The notes: generated from the letters alone by a model not told the origin. A stretch of 64,000 nucleotides of DNA from Microglena sp. YARC (GCA_022414725.1 CM039463.1:87300700-87364699); one strand, 5' to 3'. Positions 21,256-33,399 are shown, numbered from the stretch's first letter. Numbers and translations: made by a program.

Positions 21256-23120
21256 AACAGAGATCATTACACAAGTGTGTACCTTTCCCACTCAAAATGC
21301 ACCCTAACAAGCCCACTACAGGGGTGCTGTACAACCTCCAAATTTGCAGTGGAGACTGTTAGATGCACTTCTTCTTCGTTTCAGTCCTGTGGTTAATAGG
21401 GGCTGGCCTTTCTTGGACTGGGGGGTGGTTTAAAGACTTGTCTAGGTCACCAGTAGGCCAGGGGTGCTGCTGGCTAGTGTAGGGGGGGGTGACCTTGGCA
21501 AGTCGTTAAACTGTCGGTGTCGAGACCTTGACATGTCTATAATTGGTCCGAATTTGAACCCTGTCACACTCCCTGGTTTCCGTGGCTATCGCACGTTGGG
21601 AAGTGTTGTATTCTGCAGACGGCTAGACGCCGAATTACTGGTGGTGTATAGCAGTATAGAACCTTGTAACAATTATGAAACAATGATGTAGGAGTTGTGG
21701 TGCAGGTGTGATGGGTGAATTGGTGAAATGCAAACTTCTGGCACATATATTGAGTCACCTTGGACAAGTAATCCATGTGTGCCTCGACAAAATACGTTAG
21801 CAGTTGTGGTTGCCTGGTTGGTCGTGGGTTGGAATCTCCCGCCGTCCTAATGGCTCCGAATTATGTAGGGATGACCTCCACCTTTCCCATTTTTTATGAA
21901 TCCCATATACCGGTATATATATTGAAATTGAAATTGTCACATCTGTGTAATACATTCACTCACAGGACGTGAAGTTAAGGACACCATAGCGATAGCCGGA
22001 GCTAGCTATAGTCACTGTACCGGTATATATATTATCACCTGGTTCCTATCGCAGAAACCAGGGAGAATAACCACCAGGATTCGAACCTGGACGCTGGGTT
22101 GTGGGGACCTAGTACTACGGGACTATACCAGGGTTGTTGAAGACGCTGTGCCTTGCGTCCTAGACACACATTCTGAGGGTCTGCGTCTCAGATGCAGATC
22201 CAGTAGGTCGGAGACAGTGAGACGCAGTCGTGTGGTGCCACGAGGTGCAGATCGCGTAAATTATTCAACAGTTGCATCTCAAGACGGATTTTAAAGCCGG
22301 TTGCGCTTCAAGGCACAAATTGTCGAGTCCCCTTGAACAACCCAGGACTGTACCACCATACTATCAATATAAAGGGCCCGAGAATATTGGGAAACGAGCC
22401 TGTGAAAAACTGCATGATTCGCTTAGTATGCTACCCGTTTCCGTAGGCATCGCATGGGGTGGTGTTTGTGACTCTGTCACTGTGTGTGTGTGGTGGTGGT
22501 GTGGTGTGTGTGTGGAGGGGGGGACGGTGAGCAACCCAGAGATGGCTGGAACAATCCAATCCAATTCAGTTCAACCGGACTGTGAACCAATTAACCAACA
22601 CAAAACAAAAGCAGGCCCCTTTTGAGCTACAACACGATTGTTATTTGTTTTAAGGATTGGTACCTCGGGAAGTGGAACCCTGTTCACAAACACAGCGCCC
22701 ATGGAGGGTTTAGAACAACAGGCAGAGAGAGTCCTACCGAAGTAGGCAGCTCACGCTGGAAACTAACTGCAGCACATTTTCTATCACCATACAGTCGAGT
22801 GGTTACATTCTGACTGTGGTGTAGTATTGTTTTCACAGTGGGGTGCAGTATCGTTTGCACAACCTGCATTTACTTTGCACACAGACACTAGTCAGCGTGG
22901 TCAGTAGTGGGCTTGTGGTGCAGGTGTGATTGGTCGTGGGTAGGCAACTCCCGCCGACCTACATGTACCTACTCCCTCGTTATGAAGGAGTGACTCCGCC
23001 GATCACATCGACAAAATCCTCAAGGCTAGTGCACGGAGACCACCCACCCTCTGAGGTGAAAATCCTCCCATACAAAAATAAAAAAGACAGCATGCAGCCT
23101 GAAGGCTGACAGTCCATGTC
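21250..23120. other. Intergenic region with SINE-like copies; no gene recognised
   Basis: A SINE-like copy at 21500-21670 (AACTGTCGGTGTCGAGACCT, ACTCCCTGGTTTCCGTGGC, ending ACCTTGTAACAATTATG) and a reverse copy at 22030-22150 are present. A GACGC/GCGTC-rich stretch lies at 22135-22300. A GT-rich tract is at 22470-22510. No open frame with family resemblance is visible. Confidence 0.6.
22030..22150 (-). mobile_element. tRNA-derived SINE head, reverse orientation
   Basis: On the minus strand the sequence contains a perfect T-arm, CCAGG TTCGAAT CCTGG, giving a Pol III B box. It is preceded by an A-box-like TGGTATAGTCCCGTAGTAC and followed by TTCTCCCTGGTTTCTGCG, the body shared by the SINE copies at 21500, 28080 (reverse), 45430, 48185 and 54250. 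The acceptor stem does not close, so I call it a SINE rather than a tRNA gene. Confidence 0.6.
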
Positions 23121-23126
23121 ATCCAA

Positions 23127-24724
23127 CTAACCGTAAGAAAGAATGCTGGAGCTATGAGGATTTCTGCACCAAACTCCACACCTGTGCTGTTGTCTCCTTC
23201 CAAACGGGCTGTCCCCCTCGACCTCATGCCTCGTAAATTCGTAATAAAGCACACTATTTGTAGATTTATTCCAGCAGCAATTGAAGTATGTCATGGTGGC
23301 CATGCATTGCACCCAAGGTGATTGCCCGTCCACCTCGACAATCTGCACGTGCAGCATGCAGGGGGGCGCAAGGGTGCTACCGCTGTTGTGCTTCCTACAG
23401 TAATTGAAGTTTGTCATGGCGGCCATGCTTTGTAGCCAAGGTGATTGCCCGTCCACCTCGACAATCTGCATGTGCAGCATGCAGGGGGGCGAAAGGGTGC
23501 TATCTCTGCGGTGCTTCCTGCAATAATTAAGTATGTCATGGTGGCCATGCTTTGTTGCCAAGGTGATTGCCCGTCCACCTCGACAATCTGCACGTGCAGC
23601 ATGCTGCGAGGCATATAGCAACATGCGCACTACCTCACTGTGGCCCCGGTGGGATGCAGCTACTAGGGGCTTTCCATCCAGGCAGTCTGCATGCGCAGCA
23701 TGCTGGGGAGCTTCTAGCAGCATGCGCACCACGTCAGCGTGGCCATACCCTGCAGCTAGGAGTAGCGCACGTCCGTCTTGACAATTTGCACGCGCTGCGT
23801 GCTGAGAGGCCTCTAGCAGGATTTGGACAATCTCAGTATGGCCCTCACGAACTGCTTCCAGAAGTGCTTGCCCGTCTTGAGAGTCTGCATGCGCTGCATG
23901 CTGGGGGGCAGCCAACAGCATGCGCACTATCACTCCGTGACCATTGCTAGCAGCTTTTTGAAGTGCACGTCCATCTTGACAGTCTGCATGCGCTGCATGC
24001 TGGGGGGAATCTAACAGCATGCGTACTATCGCATCGTGACCCTTGCTTGCAGCTTTTTGAAGTGCACGCCCATCCTGACAGTCAGCATGGGCCGCATTCT
24101 GAGGGGCATCTAGCAGCATGCGCACGACCTCCTCGTGGCCTTCTTGGGCTGCCATCATAAGAACCTCTCCATCTCGACAGTCTGCACATACAGCATGTTG
24201 GGGGCATTCAGTTGCATATGAAGTATCTCAGAGTGGCCGTCACGAGCTGCTTCCCAGGCAGCACGCCCGTTTTGACAATCTGCATGCACGGCATGCTCAG
24301 GGGCATCCAGAAGCATGCGCACTATCTCACTGCTACCTTCCCTGACAGCTTCTACAAGCGCCTGCCCCTGTTGAAAATCAGCATGTGCAGCATACTGGGG
24401 AGCTGAAAGCAGAAGCATCGCCAAATCTGCAGGCCCACCAGATTCTATGACCACCAGCAATGCCTCGTTAGAATCTTCCTGGGAACCTGGTCGCAATACA
24501 AGCTCGCGAGCCAGATCGAGCTTGTCGTGCTCAAGAGCGCGGAAGAGAACATCGGTCATGTCGCCTCCTCGTCGGTGGATCAAAACTTCAGGAAGGTGGT
24601 TTGACACGATAGAATGCCCGAAACGACAAACAGCGGATACGTCGCCGATAGAGGACTCGAGTAGAAGGGAGCGCAACACCACATCAGTCAATACTTCTGA
24701 AGGGAGATGTGCATATGTTGCCAT
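23127..24724 (-). CDS. Ankyrin-repeat protein with F-box-like N-terminus, one-base frame break
   Basis: Reading starts at 24724 (MATYAHLPSEVL; an alternative Met is at 24751) and the first frame runs to a stop at 24155. A second frame continues the same repeats to 23127. The N-terminus (LPSEVLTDVVLRSLL then SAVCRFGHS) resembles an F-box. It is followed by about ten 33-34 residue ankyrin-like repeats of the form GRALQKAASKGHDAIVRMLL with a conserved HAAHADCQD link. The shift falls in a G run at 24200-24204 that has five bases where sister repeats have six, so either a real mutation or a sequence error. The tail (23285-23640) is duplicated three times. A role as substrate adaptor is only an inference from F-box plus ankyrin. 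Confidence 0.7.
23283..23645 (-). repeat. Three tandem copies (about 120 bp) of the ankyrin gene 3' coding end
   Basis: CATGGTGGCCATGC, GGTGATTGCCCGTCCACCTC and GTGCAGCATGCAGGGGGGCG recur with a period of about 120 bp. Copies are not a multiple of three relative to the upstream frame, so the C-terminus after ILNYCRKH is read in an altered frame through the extra copies. Confidence 0.8.
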
Positions 24725-24986
24725 GGTGCAGAATGGCGTAACGACCCACAAATGGACAGCTGTTGGAGTAAGCAGATCGTCAGCAGGTCCTAGGCGCGTC
24801 GCAAGCGACGCGGAAAGTTGTCGGACAGTGTTGGCTAGACTGGTGGCACCGGAATCAAGTGCAGCAGACCGAAGCCAGGGTTTACGACGGGCCAGTTAGC
24901 AGTTAGGGCCAGGGTTACGGGCGAGTTCTCTCATCAATTTGCCTCTTGCCATAGCGCAACCCTTTTTCTTTGTCTTAGGATCCAAG
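24725..24986. promoter_or_regulatory. Divergent promoter region between ankyrin gene and RPL26, with repeat D
   Basis: Only 262 bp separate the two start codons. 24785-24900 carries a piece of a dispersed repeat (GCGTCGCAAGCGACGCGGAA, AGACCGAAGCC) also found at 38180-38410 (reverse) and 47330-47560. TTTGTCTTAG just before the RPL26 ATG could be the end of a 5'-UTR intron. No TATA box is convincing. Confidence 0.5.
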
Positions 24987-26063
24987 ATGAAGTACTCTGC
25001 CAACGTTAGCAGCTCTAGGCGCAAGTCGCGAAAGGTAGGTACAGCAATCAGCCTCCCGACGCCACATTTTTGATGGATCCGCGTATACTGATTTTGCTTC
25101 GGCTGTAGCGAGTTATTCGCAAGTTTTGATACTGGGCGGCTGAAACACTTGGTTCCTGGTTTGCGCAGGCGCACTTCAGTGCTCCCTCTAGCGAGCGCCG
25201 CAAGCTCATGGCCGCTCCTCTGTCCGCTGAGCTGCGCACCAAGTACTCGGTAAGACCTCAATCTGCTCCTGTCAGCCCTCGCCAAAGTTTGCTTTTTGGC
25301 TTGCTGCTAACACAATTTTTCGACTGGGCACAGGTCAAAGGTGTGCCCGTCCGCAAGGACGACGAGGTGCTAGTTGTCCGTGGAACTTACAAGGTAGGTG
25401 ACATGAGGAATGCATGGGGACTGGTGCATGGCACTGGAAGAGAAGGGGTGGGGGGAGGGGGTGGGTGGGGGGGGGGAGGGGGGGGGGGGGGGGGGGGGTG
25501 AGCAAGTGTTGCTTGAGCTGTGTGTTGCACAGCTTGGGGTAATCTGATGGACTAATTTCTTCGTGGCTATTGTATCAGTTGTTATTTCATTCATTTGTGA
25601 TCACCTGATGTTGAAAAGCACAAGCCAAGCCAGCCAGGCCAGCTAAGCCAAGCACGTGATTGTGTGTGATGTGCCTGCAAGGTGGGGTGTTAGCAGTGGT
25701 GATGCAAATGAGATGTGGTGCTGATTCTGCGGTGATCTGAGTGTGGTTGGTTTGGTTCAGAGTTCAGTGTGTGGTGTGCTGTTCTGTTGTGATGTAGTGG
25801 AGTGAAGTGGTGATGGTGCAGTAGAGTTGGTGGGGTGGGTAGGGGTGGAAAGGAGTGGTACATTTTTATGTTGTATACACGCAGGTATGCGGCATATATA
25901 TTGGTGTAGTGTCATATGTGTATACTGTATTTAAACTACTTAGCCAGACTTAGCCTTTTTATTTTTTTTTGCCCATTTGGCTACGCCTTAATCGGCTAGA
26001 CAGTAAAAGCACAAATACTCACATGTGATGGGTCATATCAGACACATTAATGCCCCCCCCCCC

Positions 26064-26094
<31 letters not shown>

Positions 26095-26519
26095 ACACAC
26101 ACACATACATACGCTCACACACGCCTACATCTACACACACACATAAGCACACACACGCACTGCAGGGACGTGAGGGCAAGATCATCCAGGTGTACCGTCG
26201 CAAGTGGGTCATCCACATTGAGCGCATCACTCGCGACAAGGTCAACGGTAGGTCTCGTCTGTTATGTGAATTGTCTGCATTGTTTTGTGAGAATTGATTC
26301 ATGGCGATTGATTTTATGGGACTGTGTTTGGATTGTAGTCGAATTTACAGTCCTTCGATTTTACGTGTGGATAGTGGATACCGTGTAATTCTTTACACCG
26401 CCCCTCATCCCCAACCCCAACCCCCCAATTTTATTTTCTCTCAGTCAAGTACAGTCTGACGAACATAGAAACACAAATGACCTCGTATTAAAAGTTGAAA
26501 TTTGTCTGAAAGGGAGGGT

Positions 26520-26550
<31 letters not shown>

Positions 26551-28400
26551 GGGGGGTCGTGAAATCATCAGTAAGTTATTGCTCATCTGACAGCAATCAA
26601 TGTCAATTACTAATTGAGGATGAAGGGGATGCAGTTAGTGATTTTCCTTTCAGCTTTGAGCAGCAGCTTCTAGGCAGCTCCCCTGACTGCCTATTCAGGC
26701 TAAGGGAGAGCGACCCAGGGCACCTTGGAAGCTGTTACCGTCAGTTTCTAGCACATAGCTTTTCTTTTCAGCAATGAGCAGCTGCTTCTAGGCCCCTTCC
26801 TGAGCCAGCCAATGGGCTAAGCCCCAAGATTTCAGCAGTGCTGGAAAGGCATTTCTGTCTGCACTACATTGCTATAGGTTTGGCTGGGTAGAAAGCCAGG
26901 GGGAGCTGCCTGGAAGCTGCTGCTGGTTGCTGAAAAGATAAGCTATGTTCTGCACTGCTGAAATCCTCGGGCTTTGTCCAATGGATGGCTCAGGGAGCTG
27001 CCATAGCTTTTCTTTTCAGCTGGCAGATGCAGTTTCTAGGCAGCCCCCCTGACTGGCTATGAAGCTGAACCTAATGCAACCAATAGTGCACCTTGAAGCT
27101 GACACAATCAGATTTCCAGCGCTGCTGAAATCTTGGGGCTTAGCCCAGGGGTTGGCTGAAGAAGCTGCCCTGAAGTTGCTAATAAGAGCTGAAAAGAAAA
27201 GCCCTGGGAAGCTGCTTGGAAGCCGCTTCTCATTCTTCAAGCAGAAGATGCATTCGGAGGAGACGGGGATGGTCAGCTTAATGAAGTACAGTACATCAGA
27301 TGCTTGCCTTACCTGGATACGGTAAATATATGTTGTACCGTACTTCAGTACTCTTATCAGCCAGTCTGTGTTTCATATTCATCTGAAACAGAAAAAAAGG
27401 AATGGACATTCAATCACTGCTTCATTCTTTTTTTGTGCGACGCATCACAAATTGAGCTACTCGGTTCGACCCCAGTGTGACGCGCTTCCCCCCATACCTG
27501 CAGAGCGCTAAGCGCGGAGCCCAGGGGGGTTGTGTGTGTGTTGGGGTGGAGTGGGGGGGTATTTCTGACTAGTTTAGCCGGAACCATGATGCGCCGGAAT
27601 GGCGACAAGTTGCACAAGAAACAAAAAACAACACCAACTTTTGAAGTATTTTTTTAATTGCCTTACACTAGTCGCAACAAAAGAACCTCCATGTTCATCA
27701 GAGCCAATATATCGATCAAGAAAGTCTTGCTTCATTTTTGGGCTACTCGTGGTAGCTTCTTGCCAGCTCCAATAGGCAGCCACTGGGTCAATCCCAATGC
27801 TTGTAGCTGCACTGGAATGATTGTCGTATCAGCTTTCAGACACACTAGCTAGCTTCAGGTCTGGCTCAAGGAAAGCGAAAGATATCTGCCTAGAAGCTGC
27901 TCCGCGTAGCCGCAAAAAGCCCCCCCCCCCCCCCCCCACACACACACACCCACACACACACCCCCCCCCCCCCCCCCACACACACACCTACCTACCTACC
28001 TACCTTCACTTAACCCCTAATCAAGAAACAATGTTAGCAGGTTATGTACGCCGGCAATTTGGCGACTTACCGTCTACAGAATACAATACTTCACCCCGTG
28101 GGATACCACGAAAACCAGGGAGTGACAGAGTTCAAACTCAGACGGATTCTAGATAGGTCGAGGTCTCTCCCTGGCAGTTGAACCACTTGTCAATGCCCCC
28201 CTTTCCCACCCCCACCCCTAACCCTACCCCCACCCGCAGGTGCCACCGTCCAGGTTGGAGTTGACCCCAGCAAGGTTGTCATCACCAAGCTGAAGATCGA
28301 CAAGGACCGAAAGGCTCTGCTTGAGAGGAAGAAGAGCGGCAAGGGAGCTGACAAGGGCAAGATCTCTGAGAAGGAGGTTGCCATGGCCAATGTGGATTAA
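24987..28400 (+). CDS. RPL26: 60S ribosomal protein L26 (uL24), complete
   Basis: Component of the cytosolic large ribosomal subunit near the exit tunnel. Five exons: 24987-25034, 25169-25249, 25334-25393, 26166-26247, 28240-28400, with donors GTAGGT or GTAAGA and CAG acceptors. They encode 143 residues, the usual length. The protein starts [20 protein letters not shown] and contains [19 protein letters not shown] (KOW motif), [17 protein letters not shown] and [16 protein letters not shown], ending in NVD as in plants. The last intron (about 2 kb) holds poly(C), CA repeats and MITE copies, yet no exon-edge duplications. TGTAA at about 28543, 140 nt past the stop, is a candidate poly(A) signal. 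Confidence 0.97.
25436..25500. repeat. Poly(G)-rich tract in RPL26 intron
   Basis: GGGGTGGGGGGAGG sequence ends in a run of about 20 G, shortly after the donor at 25394. Two further homopolymer tracts lie nearby, poly(C) at 26053-26080 followed by (AC)n and poly(G) at 26533-26556. Confidence 0.9.
26248..28239. other. RPL26 intron 4 content: MITE cluster, poly(C)/CA tracts
   Basis: From the donor at 26248 the intron holds poly(G), a nest of family-B MITEs (26630-27202), a family-A MITE in reverse (27740-27911), C runs with CA repeats (27918-27990) and a reverse SINE-like copy (28080-28190). Confidence 0.65.
26630..27202. mobile_element. MITE family B cluster
   Basis: The best copy, 27005-27202, has exact 16-bp terminal inverted repeats (AGCTTTTCTTTTCAGC and GCTGAAAAGAAAAGC with flanking A/T). 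A second copy in opposite orientation occupies about 26757-26945 and a third fragment about 26640-26750. Shared inner blocks are CAGCGCTGCTGAAATCTTGG and TAGTGCACCTTGAAGCTGAC. A relative lies at about 42165-42364. The right half of the unit is the source-like sequence of the satellite at 7900-12166. Confidence 0.75.
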
Positions 28401-31400
28401 TTTGAATTTTTACATGGTTCTTCAGCCAACTCTGGGCTGCTTACCGTCTGCCATTTCCAAGTCCCCCCGTGCGATACTCACGGAAACTAGGGAGCACAAT
28501 AACCAGGCAATGTGTATTAAACACTGTCTAATAGTGTACCTTGTAATTTCCACCGGTCCCCCCAAAACTGAATTGGATGGATGACATGGTCTATCAGCCT
28601 TCAGGCTGCTCACTGTCTGCAGGTGGAGTAAACAGTGGGGGTAAAAACACTAGTGCACCACGCTCCTTACATAATGTATTTGCATGGATATATACGGTTT
28701 AGAGACGTGCCCCTGTCAGAATGGGCTTTGCCCAGTCGTCACTCGTCAAGGTATAGCCCCGTTTTCGTCTCTAGTTTCGCCAGATCTTTAAACTCCATCC
28801 CGGCCCCCTACATTCGACCACGAAGATGGCGGGGGGTGAATTGTAACGCATGACCTGCAGTTTGAGGCAAGGAGTTTCCGATGGGGGCAGAGTCCACGAA
28901 GTTCTGTTCGACTCTTTGTTACTCCCATCGTGCTCCCAGGCTGTGCATTGTATCGAACCTTAGCTTCACTCAACTACTCTAGGCACATCTTCCAAGGCCC
29001 AATGGTACTGCCGACCGGTATCGTAATCACAGAAATCCGCTACTCGAAATCCGCCAGTCTAGACCAGACAACTTGTCTCCTCAGATATTACAGTCTAGAA
29101 GTGTGTAAATGTGGTGTTCCAGAGAATAGACAGCGTTTTGTGCAGAATGGACAATATCCAGGGCCTAGCTAGAGTCCACAAGCAAGACAGAAAACGGGAG
29201 GCTTAGAATACACGACAAGTCAAAGCAGGAAAGCTGGGCATCCCTATCTGAAGGTAGGCGGAGACTAAATGCAGCCCCCGTCTAATGCCACAAGCAAGAA
29301 GCACTATTAGAAAGGTCCAGGAATGTTTGCTAGAGAATATAGGGAAACCAAAACAATTGAAGCTATGCGTCGGGACACATTCCTATCAGCTTAAACACTT
29401 CTGGAGTGAAGGGACGCAGCGGCAGCACTCAGAAATCCATTCGCATGACGAGATAACTTACAGAACTGGTGAAAACACCTTAAAGGAAAACACCAGTGGC
29501 GGGACCAGGGTTAGAGACAACAGGGTCTTGACCCTGGCTATACAGCGCGGTCAATGGTAGACAAGGAAGCTGTCACTGTGTCATGGAAGCTGACACAGTA
29601 CTACAGACAAGCTGTTACTGTCCATCAGAGATCGTTCTAAGGATGTACAGAAGTAGTCAGCAAGGCATAATCGATCGAGTGAAACGCACTAGATGCTGAC
29701 AATTCCCCAAAACAAATCTCCGTGCATGCAAAAGCATACGCCTCTGCGGATGGGTGCATGCCAAGCATGCCTGCTGATCTCTTGGCGCTTGCCAGGCGTA
29801 CTAATCAGAGAGTCCAAGAGTGCATGCCAAAGCATGCTCGTGTAGGCTGGTGCTGTTAAAACGAAGTTTATGGTCTATCTCTGCATAAGGAATCAAGCCT
29901 CCTGGGTCCCAGATAGTATTACGATGTGTCCAGGTCGGCCACATGCCAACATGCAGGGTACACAGCAGAACCTACACCAACAGCATCCTGTTATAAAACT
30001 AGACAGTAGGCAGGATGTGCCGCTGTCCTGATTCGGCATTATTCTGCTGAGTTTATGTAACGATAACTTTGTCACGTTCTTGGACTTGGTTACATAGCTC
30101 CAGCCAGCAATTCGTTCAGCTTAGTCCAGTCAGACCCGGACCTCCATCGTGCGTCTCGTCCCGGGGCAGAATAATCAGTTACGTCGCTGGGTAAAACTAC
30201 CGGTTATTTAACGCCTGTAGATCACCACCAGGTGGACTCCACGCTTGTGAATAATATTGTGCCGGAGCTGGCTGGAGACTAGAAATTAGTTTACAGTCAA
30301 CTGAACGTGACACCTAGCTAGATTGTCTAGCAGGAACTAATGATTGGATGCTTGAACTGGAACTTGTTTGTATGGCTCCAGCCAGCAATTTGGCTGCTAG
30401 CGTCTTCAGCAGTATAAATTATTACCAGGGCAGGAACCACAAGGAAACACGTAAATGTATTGGGTGCAAGACGTGACGAATTTACTTAAACCTGAAGTTG
30501 GTTAATGGCTTCAGTTACCGTATACGCCTGATATGATGGCAGCAACGGGAAAATAGGTTTGGCGGTACATAAAAAACAACGAAATTATTTTTCGCCACTT
30601 TAGTTGGCGGACTTTCGAATCCGGGGTGCTCCATAAATTGGCTCAATTACATATTTGGCGCAATCCTTTTAAATGTTTTTCTTTTCCGTCCAAACCAGAT
30701 TCAAATGTGACTCAAAAGGAGACAATGAGCAGCCCAGAGTTGGCTGCAAAACATGTAACAATTCAATGCAGAGTGTGGTGTGGTAGGGTTTATACCACCC
30801 AGGTTTATTCTGCCCGCAAACACTGAGCCTCAAGGCCGATAGACCGTGCGATTCAAACCAGATTCAAGTGTGAATCAAAAGGAAACACTGAGCAGCCCAG
30901 AGCTGGCTGAAAACAAATGTAACAATCCAATCCAATCTAGAGTGTGGTGTGGTAGCGTTTATACTACCCACGTTTATTTTGCATGCAAAACTGATGGCAG
31001 CTTCTAGCCAGCTGCTAGCTAATATTTGGAGCTACCTAGAATCTACAACATGCAGCAAAAATAAATAAAGAGTAGTTGGCAAACGGTGAGCCCAAGGCCG
31101 ATAGACCGAGCAATTGAACCAAGGCATCAATAATATCATGGGCTTGGATATATATATACTAGTATATATCTACCAGTATATAAACGTGCAGACATTGCAA
31201 GACCATGTCCATTTTAAAATGTGTCATCATAAGTAGGGAACGTTCCCTTTAATACGAGCTCAGTCTTGGTTGGTACAGGAGTACCAGCGTTGACCGACAA
31301 GTTTGAACCCGTTTCCAGGTTCACGATTTCCGACCTGCCGCCTTGAAAGAGGCCGAGAACTTTCCTTCCTGCTGTCGCGTGGTAGTCTGAGCTCAGGCTC

Positions 31401-31743
31401 AGAAGCGGTCTGCGAAAGCAAACCCACAGTAACCTTCAGTGCAAGCAAACGGGATGGTTCCTTCAACTTAACGCCCCGTGGCAAAGCGTAACGATTTCCA
31501 ATCTTCATACACCGTTCAAAATTTCCAGAGGCTGCTTGAACTTGACTGTAACACATCGTGCCCCTAGCGTGCCTGGATCACGATTCTGTCTGAATTATGT
31601 ACTCGGAACACCGACGGAAATTTTCACAAAAAAGATACACTTGTTTTTTTCTTCTCCCCTTTGTGCATGATGTTCATAAGTCACCCTTGACTCCATCAAG
31701 CCGAGGGCACCTTTGGAGTCCAGTAGGGCACCAAGAAAAATGT

Positions 31744-31774
<31 letters not shown>

Positions 31775-31830
31775 GTTTACCAAATATGGTGATGCTCATC
31801 ATTGGTCACCTGTCGCCACTGTTTCTTTTT
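28401..31830. other. Intergenic, no gene recognised; SINE-tail duplications
   Basis: 28450-28530 is a reverse SINE-like fragment. 30690-30840 and 30855-31110 are direct copies of one unit (ACCAGATTCAA, GAGCAGCCCAGAG, GAGTGTGGTGTGGTAG), the second split by a MITE-A fragment near 30985-31030. 31740-31775 is (ATC)n. GCATGC-rich sequence occupies 29720-29860. No ORF here shows family resemblance. Confidence 0.55.
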
Positions 31831-31832
31831 TT

Positions 31833-32003
31833 GGCTACGCGTAGCAGCTGCTAGGCAGCTCCCTTTCTTCACCCTTGGGAAACAAGTGAAATTAGATAGT
31901 GAGTCTGAAAGCTGACGTGAGAGGCATTCCAATGCAGCTGCAAGGGTTGGAATCGACCCAGTGCCTGGCTAATGGTGCTGGATGGAAGCTGCCATGCGTA
32001 GCT
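31833..32003 (+). mobile_element. MITE family A, full copy
   Basis: Starts GGCTACGCGTAGCAGCTGCT and ends GGAAGCTGCCATGCGTAGC, imperfect inverted repeats. It shares the body block GAGGCATTCCAATGCAGCTG with the copy at 4331-4502. It lies just 3' of the coiled-coil gene's stop codon, so is probably in its 3' UTR. Confidence 0.75.
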
Positions 32004-33058
32004 CCAAATAGTGGCCGTGCCTGCAGCACCTGCAATATCACCAGCCCCTGGGCTGAGTCTAGTAGCGTTGATATTGGAGACGGGAAGGGTTTCGTGAGTT
32101 ACCGTTGCTACCTGGCTGGTTCCATGCACGAGAAACACTTTGTTCCCCTCCACCGCCGGGCCAGCCCTGGGGTGACTGATACCGCACAGGTTGGGGCTGT
32201 GTGAAGCACCCCCCTGGTTGCAAGGGCACCGAGGTGGAACGCTGATGGTGGGATAGCCCACTCCTTTCACCAAAGCTTCCAACGCTGTCCCGCACGTTTG
32301 CATAGCTCATTCCACTTCCACTGCCGCTGCTTCCAACGCTGCCCCGCACACTGCCACTGCCCAACCCCCCTCCTCCTCCACCCACCCCTTCACCTGTTAG
32401 GGGACTGGCCAACATCTGAGAGTACATGTGAGGAGAAGCGTAGCTAGCTGGCTTCTGGCTCCCGGTGGGGCTGTCTGTATAGGGCCTTGGCACATAAGTT
32501 GATGAGGTGCCCACTGGTAGCGCAATTCCTTCTATGCTGTTTCTCACGTAACCTGCACCGCTATAATCTCCCGCTCTCATCTGAGCGTGCACCCGCCGCA
32601 CTGCCAAGGATGAGGAGCACGCCAGTTGAAGAGAAGGGACTGAGTTGAGGATATCACCAGTACTACCCTCAGTCGGCGGCTCACCCCCTTGTGCGTACAC
32701 GGGCCATCCTGGGCCAGCTCTACTGTAGGGGGTTGTCTCCCCACTAGCCCAGTCCATTCCACCGGATGGTTGTCGGGATGTGGGTCGAAACTGATCCTGA
32801 GAATTGTACATGGGGTTACGTTTAATGTCCACCAAAATGGGCACGTGTACATCTGGACCTCTACCTCCACCACCCACTCCGCCCCTTGTCAGCTCTTCCA
32901 GTCCAGCCTTCTCCTGCTCCAGGGATCGGACCTTAGCATGCAGCTCTTGCAGCTGCTGCGCAGCCCCTGGGGACACCACTACTGCTGTTGCTGCTGCATT
33001 CTTTTTGAGAGAGTCCAGCTCAGCTTGAAGCGACTTGACCGCTTTCTTGGAATCGCTG

Positions 33059-33399
33059 TGTGACAGATAACGATCCGTCACCGACGCTACCACGAGGTGG
33101 CGACGACTTCCCCGAGGAAGGTGAACTGACGTGACTCGACGTGCCCTGACGTCGAAGGTTGAACCGATAAACAGGTCCGCGACCTTCGCGCGCCTGACGT
33201 CCGCGCCCTTCACGCGACCTTCAGACTATTCGAGTATTCTGGCAGTCGAATTCGAATACACGGTTTTATCGCTAAACCGCGGGAGGATGTAGGAGATTTA
33301 AGCTCGACGCTTAACTCTCTAAGGCCAGAAAATAGAGAGGTTCAAATCCTTTCCCTCCTGATACTTTATTTCAAGCTAAGACGTCTTTCAGACGTCACA
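33059..33399 (+). repeat. 5' LTR
   Basis: 341 bp, differing from the 3' copy at only about three positions by eye. It contains several TGACG cores (for example CTGACGTGACTCGACGTG and CCTGACGTCGAAGG), a terminal ACGTC palindrome pair and a B-box-like GGTTCAAATCC in a tRNA-like context. Confidence 0.93.

Noticed and set aside
22060..22150. Genuine tRNA gene on the minus strand
   Set aside because: The T-arm is perfect but no 7-bp acceptor stem closes and the downstream part matches dispersed SINE bodies.
32059..33213. A 384-residue minus ORF with a Met start at 33213
   Set aside because: The first part (33213-33059) is translation of the LTR. The host coding sequence starts only at the insertion junction, 33058.
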